10,074 nt of DNA from Alphaproteobacteria bacterium. GTDB taxonomy: Bacteria > Pseudomonadota > Alphaproteobacteria > Micavibrionales > SZUA-601. Location: positions 1 through 10,074 of the forward strand of contig JAQGJA010000153.1 in the NCBI GenBank assembly GCA_028290805.1. The letters run 5' to 3'. Under the pieces are notes generated by a model. That model ran no database searches. It saw only the letters and a list, made by a program, of their open reading frames with translations, and was not told where the DNA came from. Positions 1-6,577 of the stretch are shown here, piece by piece. Every line of letters starts with the position of its first letter. The stretch's first letter is position 1. A program made the position numbers and the translations under genes.

Positions 1-53
1 CGATCCCGATGGCCGTAGAAGTGGGGTTTTTCAGAGAAGCCGTCGGTGGTCAT
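1..53 (-). CDS. radC: Start of DNA repair protein RadC family gene (partial, runs off the left edge)
   Basis: Only the first 17 codons are inside the window. They read MTTDGFSEKPHFYGHRD, followed by the first two bases of an Arg codon. The 'KPHxxGHRxR' stretch is how many alphaproteobacterial RadC (JAB/MPN-fold UPF0758) proteins begin, and radC commonly follows map in that class; both points are from memory of the families. The ATG at 53-51 shares one base with the map stop codon (TGATG), so the two genes are almost certainly co-transcribed and translationally coupled. RadC-family proteins carry a JAMM metalloprotease-like fold whose cellular role is unsettled; none of that domain is visible here. 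The name rests on a very short stretch plus context. Confidence 0.65.
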   Translation of the reverse strand, partial: MTTDGFSEKPHFYGHRD

Positions 54-850
54 CAGAGACTATAAGGCGGCTTCGTATACCCCGCCGGCGACAGCGTAAA
101 AATCTCCACCCCCGTCTCGGTCACGCCGACCATATGTTCGAACTGGGCCGAGGGCTGGCGGTCGCGCGTTACCGCTGTCCAGCCGTCGTTTAATACTTTG
201 ACCTGCCAGGTGCCGGCGTTGATCATGGGTTCGATGGTAAAAACCATGCCCTGTTCCAGAACGGTGCCGGTGCCGGGGCGGCCGTAATGGAGGATCTGGC
301 CGCTGTGGAATACCCGGCCGATGCCGTGGCCACAGAAATCGCGGACCACGCTGAAGCGGTTGCCTTCGGCATAATTTTGGATCGCATGGCCGATATCGCC
401 CAATGTGGCACCCGGTTTGACGGCCTCGATCCCCGCCATCATGGCGTCATAGGTCACCTCGACCAGCTTGCGCGACTTGGCCGGGATTTTTTCGCCGACC
501 AAATACATGCGGGAGGTGTCGCCGTACCAGCCATCGACGATGACCGTGACGTCAATATTGACGATATCGCCCTCAACCAAGGCTTTTTCGCCCGGAATGC
601 CGTGGCAGACGACGTGGTTGACCGAAATACATGTTGCCTTGGTATAGCCGCGATAGCCGATTGTGGCCGGAATGGCGCGGCTTTCCAATATATCCCGGTG
701 GATGCGTTCGTCCAGCTGGCCCGTGGTCACCCCCGGCACAACAAACGGTGTGATGCGGTCCAGGATGGCCGCGGCCAAGGCGCCTGCCTTGTGCAAGGCG
801 GCAAAATCGCTTTGGGCATAAACGGGGATCGGATTTGACGGAGAGAGCAT
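53..850 (-). CDS. map: Type I methionine aminopeptidase
   Basis: Cytosolic metalloprotease that removes the initiator Met from nascent proteins whose second residue is small. The 265-residue protein is the usual bacterial type I length. The five metal ligands of the pita-bread fold are all present: Asp100 (in NIDVTV), Asp111 (in GDTSRMY), His175 (in GHGIGRVFHSG), Glu207 (in TIEPM) and Glu238 (in QFEHMV). The substrate-binding histidines His83 (CHGIPG) and His182 are also there. Their spacing matches the E. coli enzyme (H79, D97, D108, H171, H178, E204, E235). No strong Shine-Dalgarno precedes the ATG at 850, but no better in-frame start is evident. The gene overlaps the downstream radC start by one base and is divergent from the cinA-like gene across a 51-bp gap that must hold both promoters; I could not pick convincing -35/-10 boxes there. 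Confidence 0.97.
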   Translation of the reverse strand: MLSPSNPIPVYAQSDFAALHKAGALAAAILDRITPFVVPGVTTGQLDERIHRDILESRAIPATIGYRGYTKATCISVNHVVCHGIPGEKALVEGDIVNIDVTVIVDGWYGDTSRMYLVGEKIPAKSRKLVEVTYDAMMAGIEAVKPGATLGDIGHAIQNYAEGNRFSVVRDFCGHGIGRVFHSGQILHYGRPGTGTVLEQGMVFTIEPMINAGTWQVKVLNDGWTAVTRDRQPSAQFEHMVGVTETGVEIFTLSPAGYTKPPYSL

Positions 851-901
851 TGCGATTTCTGATTCATGTTCTATTTAGACATCTGAGTTTAGCATCAAGA
901 T

Positions 902-1696
902 ATGAACATGGCAACGAAACCGAAACACGAATCGCTTTTCGAGCGTCTGCCCGGCACGGTCCAGGCCGGTCTGGTCGTGATCGGCAATGAAGTTTTGTCG
1001 GGCCGCACGGCGGATAAAAACGTACAATGGCTGGCCGAACGTCTGGACCAGCAGGGCATCCAGCTTGCCCGGGTCTGCATCGTCCCCGACAGCGAAGCCG
1101 ATATTGTCGAAGCCGTGAACGCCTTGCGCGGGCGTTACCGCTATGTCTTTACCACCGGCGGGATCGGCCCGACCCATGACGATATTACCTCCGCCAGCAT
1201 CGGCAAGGCTTTTGGCCGGTTGATGGGGCGCAATACCGAGGCGCTGAAATTATTGCGCAGCTATTACAAGGCCGAGGATTTCACCGATGCCCGCCAGCGC
1301 ATGGCTGACATGCCGCGCGACGTCATATTGATCGACAACCCGGTTTCCGCCGCCCCCGGCTTTATCATCGAAAACGTCTATGTCATGGCCGGGGTGCCAT
1401 TGATCATGAACGCCATGTTCGACAGCATCGCCGGCAATTTAAAAGGCGGCACGCCCCTGAAAACCAAGACCATCCAGACCGATTTGCGCGAAGGCCAGAT
1501 CGCCACGCCCTTGGCCCGGCTCCAGGAACGCCACCCGAAAGTGGTGATCGGTTCCTATCCGTTCTTCAAGGAAGCGGCCGTTGGGGTGACGATCGTATTG
1601 CGCAGTCCGGACGAATTCGCGTTGCAAAAGGCCGCACAGGATATTCGCGCGATGATCGAGGATGTGAGTACGCATAGTACGAGCAAGGCGTTGTAA
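902..1696 (+). CDS. CinA/MoaB-type molybdopterin-binding domain protein without the amidase domain
   Basis: The 264-residue protein carries one MoCF_biosynth (molybdopterin-binding-like) domain over residues ~20-185. GNEVLSG is at 28-34, the hallmark TTGGIGPTHDD at 84-94, and MAGVP at 162-166. This is the N-terminal half of CinA, the 'competence/damage-inducible protein A' family. The C-terminal PncC-type nicotinamide-mononucleotide amidase domain of full-length CinA is absent; stand-alone versions like this are common in alphaproteobacteria. In CinA proteins this domain has been linked to ADP-ribose pyrophosphatase activity; whether that holds here cannot be told from sequence. The C-terminal ~75 residues form an additional alpha/beta segment. 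Two possible ATGs (902 and 908) lie close together and neither has a clear Shine-Dalgarno; I kept the longer. The 51-bp gap to the divergent map gene suggests back-to-back promoters. Confidence 0.9.
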   Translation: MNMATKPKHESLFERLPGTVQAGLVVIGNEVLSGRTADKNVQWLAERLDQQGIQLARVCIVPDSEADIVEAVNALRGRYRYVFTTGGIGPTHDDITSASIGKAFGRLMGRNTEALKLLRSYYKAEDFTDARQRMADMPRDVILIDNPVSAAPGFIIENVYVMAGVPLIMNAMFDSIAGNLKGGTPLKTKTIQTDLREGQIATPLARLQERHPKVVIGSYPFFKEAAVGVTIVLRSPDEFALQKAAQDIRAMIEDVSTHSTSKAL

Positions 1697-1740
1697 TTCT
1701 AAAGAATTTTTCGATTATTTTTAGCCATTGTAACTGCTGG

Positions 1741-1828
1741 GCCCAACCCCTCTCCCGCACAGGGCAGAGGTTAAGAGGCAATAAGAAAACTCCCTCTCCC
1801 CCTGCGGGAGAGGGTCGGGGTGAGGGGT
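1741..1828. repeat. GC-rich palindromic intergenic repeat (two hairpin units)
   Basis: This stretch folds in two ways. Bases 1792-1800 (CCCTCTCCC) and 1806-1814 (GGGAGAGGG) form a perfect 9-bp stem with a 5-nt loop. A left unit around 1748-1770 forms a similar but imperfect stem. The left end 1742-1759 is also nearly the reverse complement of the right end (~1803-1825), so the whole element is a long imperfect inverted repeat. The composition (CCCTCTCCC, TGCGGGAGAGGG, CGGGGTGAGGGG) is that of a widespread class of proteobacterial intergenic palindromic repeats whose minus-strand frame reads like 'SPRPSPAGGEG' and is often misannotated as a small hypothetical protein. It lies just after the cinA-like gene and could act as an RNA stabiliser or attenuator. 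Other copies in the genome cannot be seen from this window. Confidence 0.7.
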
Positions 1829-1880
1829 TAGTGAAGCCTGTACCCGGGTTCAAAGTAACGCGAGACGCTCTAACTGATAA

Positions 1881-2156
1881 CTATCCGGCGTTGATCATAT
1901 ATGCCATTAAACAAAACCATGTAATCGCCAAAACTATAAGCAAAGCCAAGTGAATAAATAGCTTTGGGCGATTATATTCGAACGGATAATATTTTTTTCG
2001 CGCCAACAACATATAAACGGCTAGAGCGATGGCCGCATCAAAAGAAATGAAAAATCCCAGTGCAATCCAGTCCGGATTACGCTGGAATAATTTTTCCACT
2101 TCTACAAATTGACCGGCAATAAAATTCTTAAATAAGACCTGTATTAGGTTTGACAT
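1881..2156 (-). CDS. Small two-helix membrane protein, function unknown
   Basis: I do not recognise this 91-residue protein. Two hydrophobic segments are visible, ~31-52 (with Asp40 in the middle) and ~66-88. They are joined by a positively charged loop (ARKKYYPFEYNRPK), so the loop probably faces the cytoplasm with both termini outside. The N-terminal 30 residues are amphipathic (VLFKNFIAGQFVEVEKLFQRNPDW). The start has a plausible Shine-Dalgarno (AGGCGA, 7 nt upstream of ATG). It begins 30 bp after the thrS stop on the same strand, so it may be read through from thrS. Its codons are clearly more AT-rich than those of the flanking genes, which together with the adjacent repeat suggests a recent acquisition or a poorly conserved lineage-specific gene. 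A coding role is likely but not certain. Confidence 0.65.
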   Translation of the reverse strand: MSNLIQVLFKNFIAGQFVEVEKLFQRNPDWIALGFFISFDAAIALAVYMLLARKKYYPFEYNRPKLFIHLALLIVLAITWFCLMAYMINAG

Positions 2157-2186
2157 TTAGCTATCGCCTTTTTTTCAAATAATCAA

Positions 2187-4133
2187 TTACGGCGCTTTTG
2201 CTTCCGCCTCAATCCTAACCAAAAATTCCGTCAGTCCCATCACCTCCTGCTTATCGCTGCCAAAACGGCGCACCGAAACCGTTTCCTGTTCCGCTTCGCG
2301 GCCGCCGACGGCGATGATGTAGGGGATTTTCTGCAAGCTGTGCTCGCGGACTTTGTAATTGATTTTTTCGTTGCGGAAATCGGCTTCGGCGCGGACGCCT
2401 TTGGCTTTTAGTGCGTCCAGTACGCGCTGGCCGTATTCGGTGGAATCGGAAATGATATTGGCCACCACAACTTGGACCGGGGCCAGCCAGACAGGGAAAG
2501 CCCCGGCATAGTTTTCGATCAGGATGCCAAGAAAACGCTCCATCGATCCCAGTGCCGCACGATGCAGCATGACCGGGCGCTGTTTCGACCCGTCTTCGGC
2601 GATGTAATGCGCATCCAGGCGTTCGGGCAGCATGAAATCCAGCTGCAACGTGCCGCATTGCCAGGAACGGCCCAGCGCATCCGTCAAATGGAATTCCAGT
2701 TTGGGTCCGTAAAATGCACCCTCGCCCGGGTCGATGGAATATTCGATCCCCGCCTGTTCGACGGCATGGCAAAGCCCTGCTTCGGCCTTGTCCCAGATTT
2801 CTTCTGATCCGGTACGTTTCTCGGGGCGCGTCGCAACGACAACGCGAACATCATTAAAGCCCATGTCGCGGTAAATGCCCATGACAAGCTTGCAAAATAA
2901 ATCCGTCTCGGAAATGATCTGTTCTTCCGTACAGAAAATATGGGCGTCATCCTGGATCATCTGGCGCACGCGCATTAATCCGTGCAGGGAACCCGAAGGC
3001 TCGTTGCGGTGACAGCATCCGAATTCCGCCATGCGGATAGGCAGGTCACGATAGGATTTAATCCCCTGTTTAAAAATCTGCACATGGCCTGGACAATTCA
3101 TCGGTTTCAGGGCGAGGACTTTGCTATCTTCATCCTCGCCTTCACTGACCACAAACATCTTGTCGCGGTAATTTTCCCAGTGACCCGATTGCTCCCAATA
3201 AATTTTCTCATACAGTTGCGGCGTTTTTACTTCGATATAATCGCTGGCGCGGATTTTGGCGCGGATATAATTTTCCAGCGTGCGCCATAAGGTATAACCT
3301 TTATCGTGCCAGAACACAGAGCCCGCCGCTTCTTCCTGGAAATGGAACAGTTCCAGCTGTTTGCCCAGTTTGCGGTGGTCGCGTTTTTCGGCTTCTTCGA
3401 TGCGCAGTAAATAGGCATCCAGTTCCTTTTGATCGCGCCACGCCGTCGCCGAAATACGCTGCAGCATAGGGCGCGAGGAATCGCCTTTCCAGTATGCCCC
3501 TGCAACCTTCGTCAACTTGAAGGCATTGCCGACATCGCCCGTGTTGCGCATATGCGGCCCGCGGCAAAGGTCGAGCCAATCCCCCTGGCGGTAAATGCTG
3601 ATCGGCGCATCTTCAGGCAGGTTATTGATCAGTTCGACCTTGAACACTTCGCCTTTTTCCTCGAAAAAGCGCACCGCTTCTTCGCGCGGCCAGACTTCAC
3701 GGATGAAGGGTTTTTTGGCGGCGACAACCTCGCGCATTTTTGCTTCGATGCCGGGGAAATCCTCGGGCGTAAAGGGTTCGGCGCGGGCGAAATCGTAAAA
3801 GAAACCGTCATCCGTGTTCGGTCCGATCGTTACCTGGGTGCCGGGAAAAAGGCTCTGCACCGCTTCGGCCAATACGTGGGCGCAATCATGGCGGATCAGT
3901 TCCAGCGCATCCTGGGATTTCAGGGTAATGATCTCGATTTTGCAATCCGCCGTCAATGGCTCGGCCAGATCCTGCAACACGCCGTTCACCTTGATGGCCA
4001 GGGCGACCTCGGCTAGGCGCGGGCCGATGGCCATCGCCACATCGCGTCCGGTGCTGCCGGTGGTCACATTTTTGACATTCCCATCGGGAAGCGTGACATT
4101 CAGCATTGTTTCCAGCACGGCGGATTGCGGCAT
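2187..4133 (-). CDS. thrS: Threonyl-tRNA synthetase
   Basis: Class II aminoacyl-tRNA synthetase that charges tRNA-Thr and hydrolyses mischarged Ser-tRNA-Thr. From the chosen start it is 648 residues (E. coli 642). Domains in order: TGS (~10-70, VTLPDG), editing/SAD domain (~75-235) with His82, His86, Cys190 and His194, class II catalytic core (~270-545), and anticodon-binding domain (~550-648). The catalytic zinc ligands Cys347 (MNCPGH), His398 (DDAHIF) and His524 (VMLHRAALGS) sit at a constant +13 offset from E. coli C334/H385/H511. Motif 2 is FGCCHRNEPSGSLHGL; motif 3 ends GSMERF. I chose ATG 4133 because AAGGA lies 9 nt upstream. The in-frame ATG at 4175 has no Shine-Dalgarno and lies inside a predicted -10 box; ATG 4106 (MLNVTLPDG) is the shorter alternative. 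No long leader or T-box fits the short gap upstream. Confidence 0.97.
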   Translation of the reverse strand: MPQSAVLETMLNVTLPDGNVKNVTTGSTGRDVAMAIGPRLAEVALAIKVNGVLQDLAEPLTADCKIEIITLKSQDALELIRHDCAHVLAEAVQSLFPGTQVTIGPNTDDGFFYDFARAEPFTPEDFPGIEAKMREVVAAKKPFIREVWPREEAVRFFEEKGEVFKVELINNLPEDAPISIYRQGDWLDLCRGPHMRNTGDVGNAFKLTKVAGAYWKGDSSRPMLQRISATAWRDQKELDAYLLRIEEAEKRDHRKLGKQLELFHFQEEAAGSVFWHDKGYTLWRTLENYIRAKIRASDYIEVKTPQLYEKIYWEQSGHWENYRDKMFVVSEGEDEDSKVLALKPMNCPGHVQIFKQGIKSYRDLPIRMAEFGCCHRNEPSGSLHGLMRVRQMIQDDAHIFCTEEQIISETDLFCKLVMGIYRDMGFNDVRVVVATRPEKRTGSEEIWDKAEAGLCHAVEQAGIEYSIDPGEGAFYGPKLEFHLTDALGRSWQCGTLQLDFMLPERLDAHYIAEDGSKQRPVMLHRAALGSMERFLGILIENYAGAFPVWLAPVQVVVANIISDSTEYGQRVLDALKAKGVRAEADFRNEKINYKVREHSLQKIPYIIAVGGREAEQETVSVRRFGSDKQEVMGLTEFLVRIEAEAKAP

Positions 4134-4170
4134 TTCAAAAGGTCCTTTTTGCGGGGTGAATAAGGCTTTA

Positions 4171-4200
4171 AGCATAAGGGGAACAGCCCAAGGGCGTCAA
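4171..4200 (-). promoter_or_regulatory. Predicted sigma-70-type promoter of thrS
   Basis: On the minus strand TTGACG (4200-4195, 5 of 6 to the -35 consensus) is followed after 18 bp by TATGCT (4176-4171, 4 of 6 to the -10 consensus). Transcription would start near 4164, giving a leader of about 30 nt that contains the AAGGA ribosome site before ATG 4133. The -35 box lies only about 3 bp from the terminator of the upstream lipoprotein gene. This is a pattern match only. Confidence 0.5.
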
Positions 4201-4202
4201 AC

Positions 4203-4234
4203 AAAAAAGCCCGGGAAGGAACCCCGGGCTTTTT
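4203..4234 (-). terminator. Strong intrinsic (Rho-independent) terminator after the OmpA-domain lipoprotein gene
   Basis: Bases 4204-4215 (AAAAAGCCCGGG) and 4223-4234 (CCCGGGCTTTTT) are perfect reverse complements separated by a 7-nt loop. Read on the minus strand the GC-rich stem is followed by a run of T (complement of A4203-4208). It lies 19 bp past the stop codon of the lipoprotein gene, separating it from thrS. Its symmetry would let it work in both directions, but no plus-strand gene reads into it here. Confidence 0.9.
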
Positions 4235-4252
4235 AAATCAGAATTATCGTTC

Positions 4253-5065
4253 CTAGCGTACGACGATCAACACGCGGCGGTTATTCCGGTTCGGCACTTC
4301 GTCCGGGGTCGGCACCAGCGGCGCTTTTTCGCCGAAATAACGGTCCATCACCTTGGAGGCAGGAACACCGGCGCGAACCAGACGGGCGCGGACAGCATCG
4401 GCGCGGGCTTTGGACAAGCGCAGATTGGCGTCCGATTTACCGACGCGGTCGGCATGACCGGCTACGATGATTTCGCTGGCGCCCTGTTTATAAGAAGCGA
4501 CGGCCGCAGCAATGGCCGATTGTCCGGCGGCATCGATGCGGGTTTTGTTGGTGTCGAAATAGATGCGGAAAATCTGGTCACTTTTGACCGAGGCATTGCA
4601 CTGTCCGCCATACATGCGGCAGAAGGCTTCATAGAACGCGGCCTTGCAGTCTTTTTCCTGGGAAGACGGAATGAAATTGCGGTCGGCCTGTTCAACCCAG
4701 CAATCGAAAGCAGCCTGGGCCTGGGCGGCAGGAACAGGTTTCGTTACTTTTTTACGGTCGGGTACAAGGGCGATCTGCAGCATGTCATAGGCGTTTTTCA
4801 GCTCATCGCGCTCTTCATGCGGGATGTTCCAGGTATCGGGCTGTTCCGGCTGGACATCGACGCCATGGGCGGCCTGATACGATTTGGCGGCAAAATAGGT
4901 CGGGTTGAACCATCTGTGGATCGGACGGCCGTCGGCGCGGGCAAGGCGCATATACTGGGCGCTGAGTTCCTGGCGAAAGCTTTGGGCCGGTTCAAGGTGC
5001 CAGCTGGCGCAGGCAACCAGCGCAAGAGAGGCCAAAGCCCCGGTTAAAATGCTGCGAAACTTCAT
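4253..5065 (-). CDS. OmpA-family peptidoglycan-binding lipoprotein
   Basis: Predicted outer-membrane lipoprotein that tethers the envelope to peptidoglycan, 270 residues. Residues 1-19 form a type II signal peptide (basic MKFR, hydrophobic stretch, lipobox L16-V17-A18-C19); Ala follows the Cys rather than Asp, as expected for export to the outer membrane. The C-terminal ~105 residues (~165-270) are an OmpA-like domain with GHADRVG, NLRLSKARADAVRARL and NRRV. Asp206 and Arg221 are 15 residues apart, as are the diaminopimelate-binding D271/R286 of E. coli OmpA. The middle part (20-160) matches nothing I know; it has four cysteines (122, 140, 149, 156) that could form disulfides in the periplasm. 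I chose ATG 5065 because GGAGG sits 6 nt upstream; a GTG one codon earlier (5068) is too close to that site. Single gene, with its own terminator downstream. Confidence 0.88.
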   Translation of the reverse strand: MKFRSILTGALASLALVACASWHLEPAQSFRQELSAQYMRLARADGRPIHRWFNPTYFAAKSYQAAHGVDVQPEQPDTWNIPHEERDELKNAYDMLQIALVPDRKKVTKPVPAAQAQAAFDCWVEQADRNFIPSSQEKDCKAAFYEAFCRMYGGQCNASVKSDQIFRIYFDTNKTRIDAAGQSAIAAAVASYKQGASEIIVAGHADRVGKSDANLRLSKARADAVRARLVRAGVPASKVMDRYFGEKAPLVPTPDEVPNRNNRRVLIVVR

Positions 5066-5148
5066 CACTATCCTCCAGATGACGTTGAAAATTCATTATA
5101 AAAATCGCGGCGGCAGATAATTGCCACTGCCGATTCCTACGCCCTTTT

Positions 5149-5177
5149 GTTATAAGAGTCGAGTATGCTAGTATGAA
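5149..5177 (-). promoter_or_regulatory. Candidate promoter for the OmpA-family lipoprotein gene
   Basis: On the minus strand TTCATA (5177-5172, 4 of 6 to the -35 consensus), a 17-bp spacer and TATAAC (5154-5149, 5 of 6 to the -10 consensus) would give a leader of about 75 nt. A perfect TATAAT also occurs nearer the gene (5100-5095), but no good -35 box lies at the right distance from it. The same 138-bp gap must also carry the promoter of the divergent cyclo-ligase gene, which I could not place. Confidence 0.35.
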
Positions 5178-5203
5178 TACCATATAAATATTATGGATGA
5201 TTC

Positions 5204-5761
5204 ATGGATAAGCCTGCCCTCCGCCAAGAAATGCGCAAAAACCTGGCCGCCCTCAGCGGGCCCGAGGCCGAGATGTTCGACGCCCAGATCGCCAGTTATT
5301 TTCTGAAAACCCAGAAATTCATGCCGCAAAGCATTATCTGCCTCTATATGCCCCTGAAGGGCGAGGTATCGTGCCGTTCGATCATCCAGACCCTGACGGC
5401 CCAGGGGCATACAACCTGCCTGCCCGCCGTGGTCGCGCGCGATACGCCCCTTGCCTTCCGCCTGTATAAACCCGGCGACAAGCTGGAACGCGGCATCATG
5501 GGGCCAATGGAACCGGCCCATAGCGCGCGCGAAGTCGTGCCCGATGTCATCGTCATCCCCATGCTGGGCTTTACGCGCGGGCGTTACCGCCTGGGCTACG
5601 GCACCGGTTTTTACGACCGCAGCATTGAAGCCTTGCGCAAAACCAAATCGATCAAGACGGTCGGTCTGGCCTACAGCCTCCAGGAAATGGTGGATTTCCC
5701 CGTGGAAATCCACGACATTCCGCTGGACGCCGTCATCACCGAAAAAGAAGTCATCACATGA
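5204..5761 (+). CDS. 5-formyltetrahydrofolate cyclo-ligase (5,10-methenyltetrahydrofolate synthetase)
   Basis: Cytosolic enzyme of one-carbon metabolism that converts 5-formyltetrahydrofolate to 5,10-methenyltetrahydrofolate with ATP hydrolysis, clearing an inhibitory folate. The 185-residue length is typical. The family signature is clear: PMLGF at 119-123 and RLGYGTGFYDR at 129-139, the nucleotide/Mg-binding loop. The conserved HDIPLDAVITE is at 170-180, and the N-terminal KGEV at 52-55 matches the substrate-site Glu region. In the signature the usual Asp after GF is Thr124, a mild variation. The start has a weak GGAT-type ribosome site. The stop overlaps the next start by ATGA, so the YmdB-type gene is translationally coupled. 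In E. coli the homologue (ygfA) follows the 6S RNA gene; the gap here seems too short to hold one. Confidence 0.93.
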   Translation: MDKPALRQEMRKNLAALSGPEAEMFDAQIASYFLKTQKFMPQSIICLYMPLKGEVSCRSIIQTLTAQGHTTCLPAVVARDTPLAFRLYKPGDKLERGIMGPMEPAHSAREVVPDVIVIPMLGFTRGRYRLGYGTGFYDRSIEALRKTKSIKTVGLAYSLQEMVDFPVEIHDIPLDAVITEKEVIT

Positions 5762-6576
5762 AATTCATCGTGATCGGCGATATTTTCGCCCGCCCCGGCC
5801 GCGAAGCGGTGGCGCGGCATCTGCCTGGCCAGCGCGAAAAATATGCGCCCGATTTCGTCATCGCCAATGCCGATAATGCTTCGCATGGACTTGGCGTCAA
5901 TGCGGCAACGGTGCGCGAATTATATGGCTATGGCCTCGATCTTTTGACCGGCGGCGACCATGTCTGGGACCAGAAAGATCTCATGACCCATCTGGACCGC
6001 AGCCCCTGGGTTCTGCGGCCGCTGAATTATCCGGTCGGCACGCCGGGCAAAGGCTTTCATATTTTGGAGACGCCGGACAAGCGCCGCTTGCTGGTCATTC
6101 ATGCTCTGGGGCGGATCTTTATCGACAAATTATGCGACAACCCGTTTGCGGCGATCGAAAAACTGCTTAGCGGTTATGATCTGGGCACAAATATTTCAGG
6201 CATCCTTGTGGATTTCCACGCCGAGGCCTCGTCCGAAAAAAACGCCCTGGGGCAATTCCTGAACGGCAAGATTAGCGCTTTGCTCGGCACGCATACCCAT
6301 ATCCCCACAAGCGACGCACGGATATTGTCACAAGGCACGGCCTATATCACCGATCTGGGCATGACGGGCGATTACGACAGCGTGATCGGCGTGGATAAAG
6401 AAACGCCCATCGCCAATTTCCGTACTGGATTAAAGCTGAATAAATTCACCCCGGCCAATAACGAGGCGACTTTGTGCGCGGCCTTTATCGAAACAGATGA
6501 TGCAACGGGACTTGCCGTTAAAATAGAGACCATCCGCCTTGGGGGCATAATGTGCGGCATGATCGGCCAGATTTAA
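5758..6576 (+). CDS. YmdB-family (TIGR00282) metallophosphoesterase
   Basis: Binuclear-metal phosphodiesterase of the YmdB/Dr1281 family; the B. subtilis member hydrolyses 2',3'-cyclic nucleotides and affects biofilm and motility decisions. The 272-residue length is typical. Recognisable ligand positions in order: Asp8 (IGDIF), Asp39-Asn40 (NADNA), Asp67-His68 (GGDHVWD), His154 (VDFHAEASSEK), and His179/His181 (GTHTHIPT). The canonical family reads NGENA and TGNHxWD, so the usual Glu39 is Asp and the usual Asn67 is Asp here. The codons are unambiguous (GAT and GAC). The protein otherwise follows the alphaproteobacterial pattern, with LRPLNYPVGTPG and MTGDYDSVIG. It overlaps the cyclo-ligase stop by ATGA and ends 1 bp from a convergent gene. 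The family call is firm; activity with the altered ligands is inferred. Confidence 0.93.
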   Translation: MKFIVIGDIFARPGREAVARHLPGQREKYAPDFVIANADNASHGLGVNAATVRELYGYGLDLLTGGDHVWDQKDLMTHLDRSPWVLRPLNYPVGTPGKGFHILETPDKRRLLVIHALGRIFIDKLCDNPFAAIEKLLSGYDLGTNISGILVDFHAEASSEKNALGQFLNGKISALLGTHTHIPTSDARILSQGTAYITDLGMTGDYDSVIGVDKETPIANFRTGLKLNKFTPANNEATLCAAFIETDDATGLAVKIETIRLGGIMCGMIGQI

Positions 6577-6577
6577 T

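Noticed and set aside
287..838. Long plus-strand open frame opposite map
   Set aside because: It is an antisense shadow of the strongly conserved map gene, with no recognisable protein.
1695..1712. AATTCT/AGAATT stem followed by T residues right at the end of the cinA-like gene, as a terminator
   Set aside because: The stem is all but free of GC and has only a 2-nt loop, so it is unlikely to be stable.
1566..1853. Minus-strand open frame containing NPSPRPSPAGGEG
   Set aside because: It is the reading of the palindromic repeat and runs antisense into the cinA-like gene; it has no ribosome site or family resemblance.
1838..1875. A CCCGGGTTCAAA stretch that resembles a tRNA T-arm
   Set aside because: The bases after the loop do not pair with the stem, and no acceptor, D-arm or anticodon arm is found around it.
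3429..4016. 195-codon plus-strand open frame opposite thrS
   Set aside because: Antisense shadow created by the GC-rich codon bias of thrS; no family resemblance.
5069..5203. Possible 6S RNA gene (ssrS), which often lies just upstream of the 5-formyltetrahydrofolate cyclo-ligase gene
   Set aside because: The gap is only about 135 bp, holds the start regions of two divergent genes, and I see no long rod-like pairing with a central bubble. A covariance-model search of this gap and of the genome would settle it.
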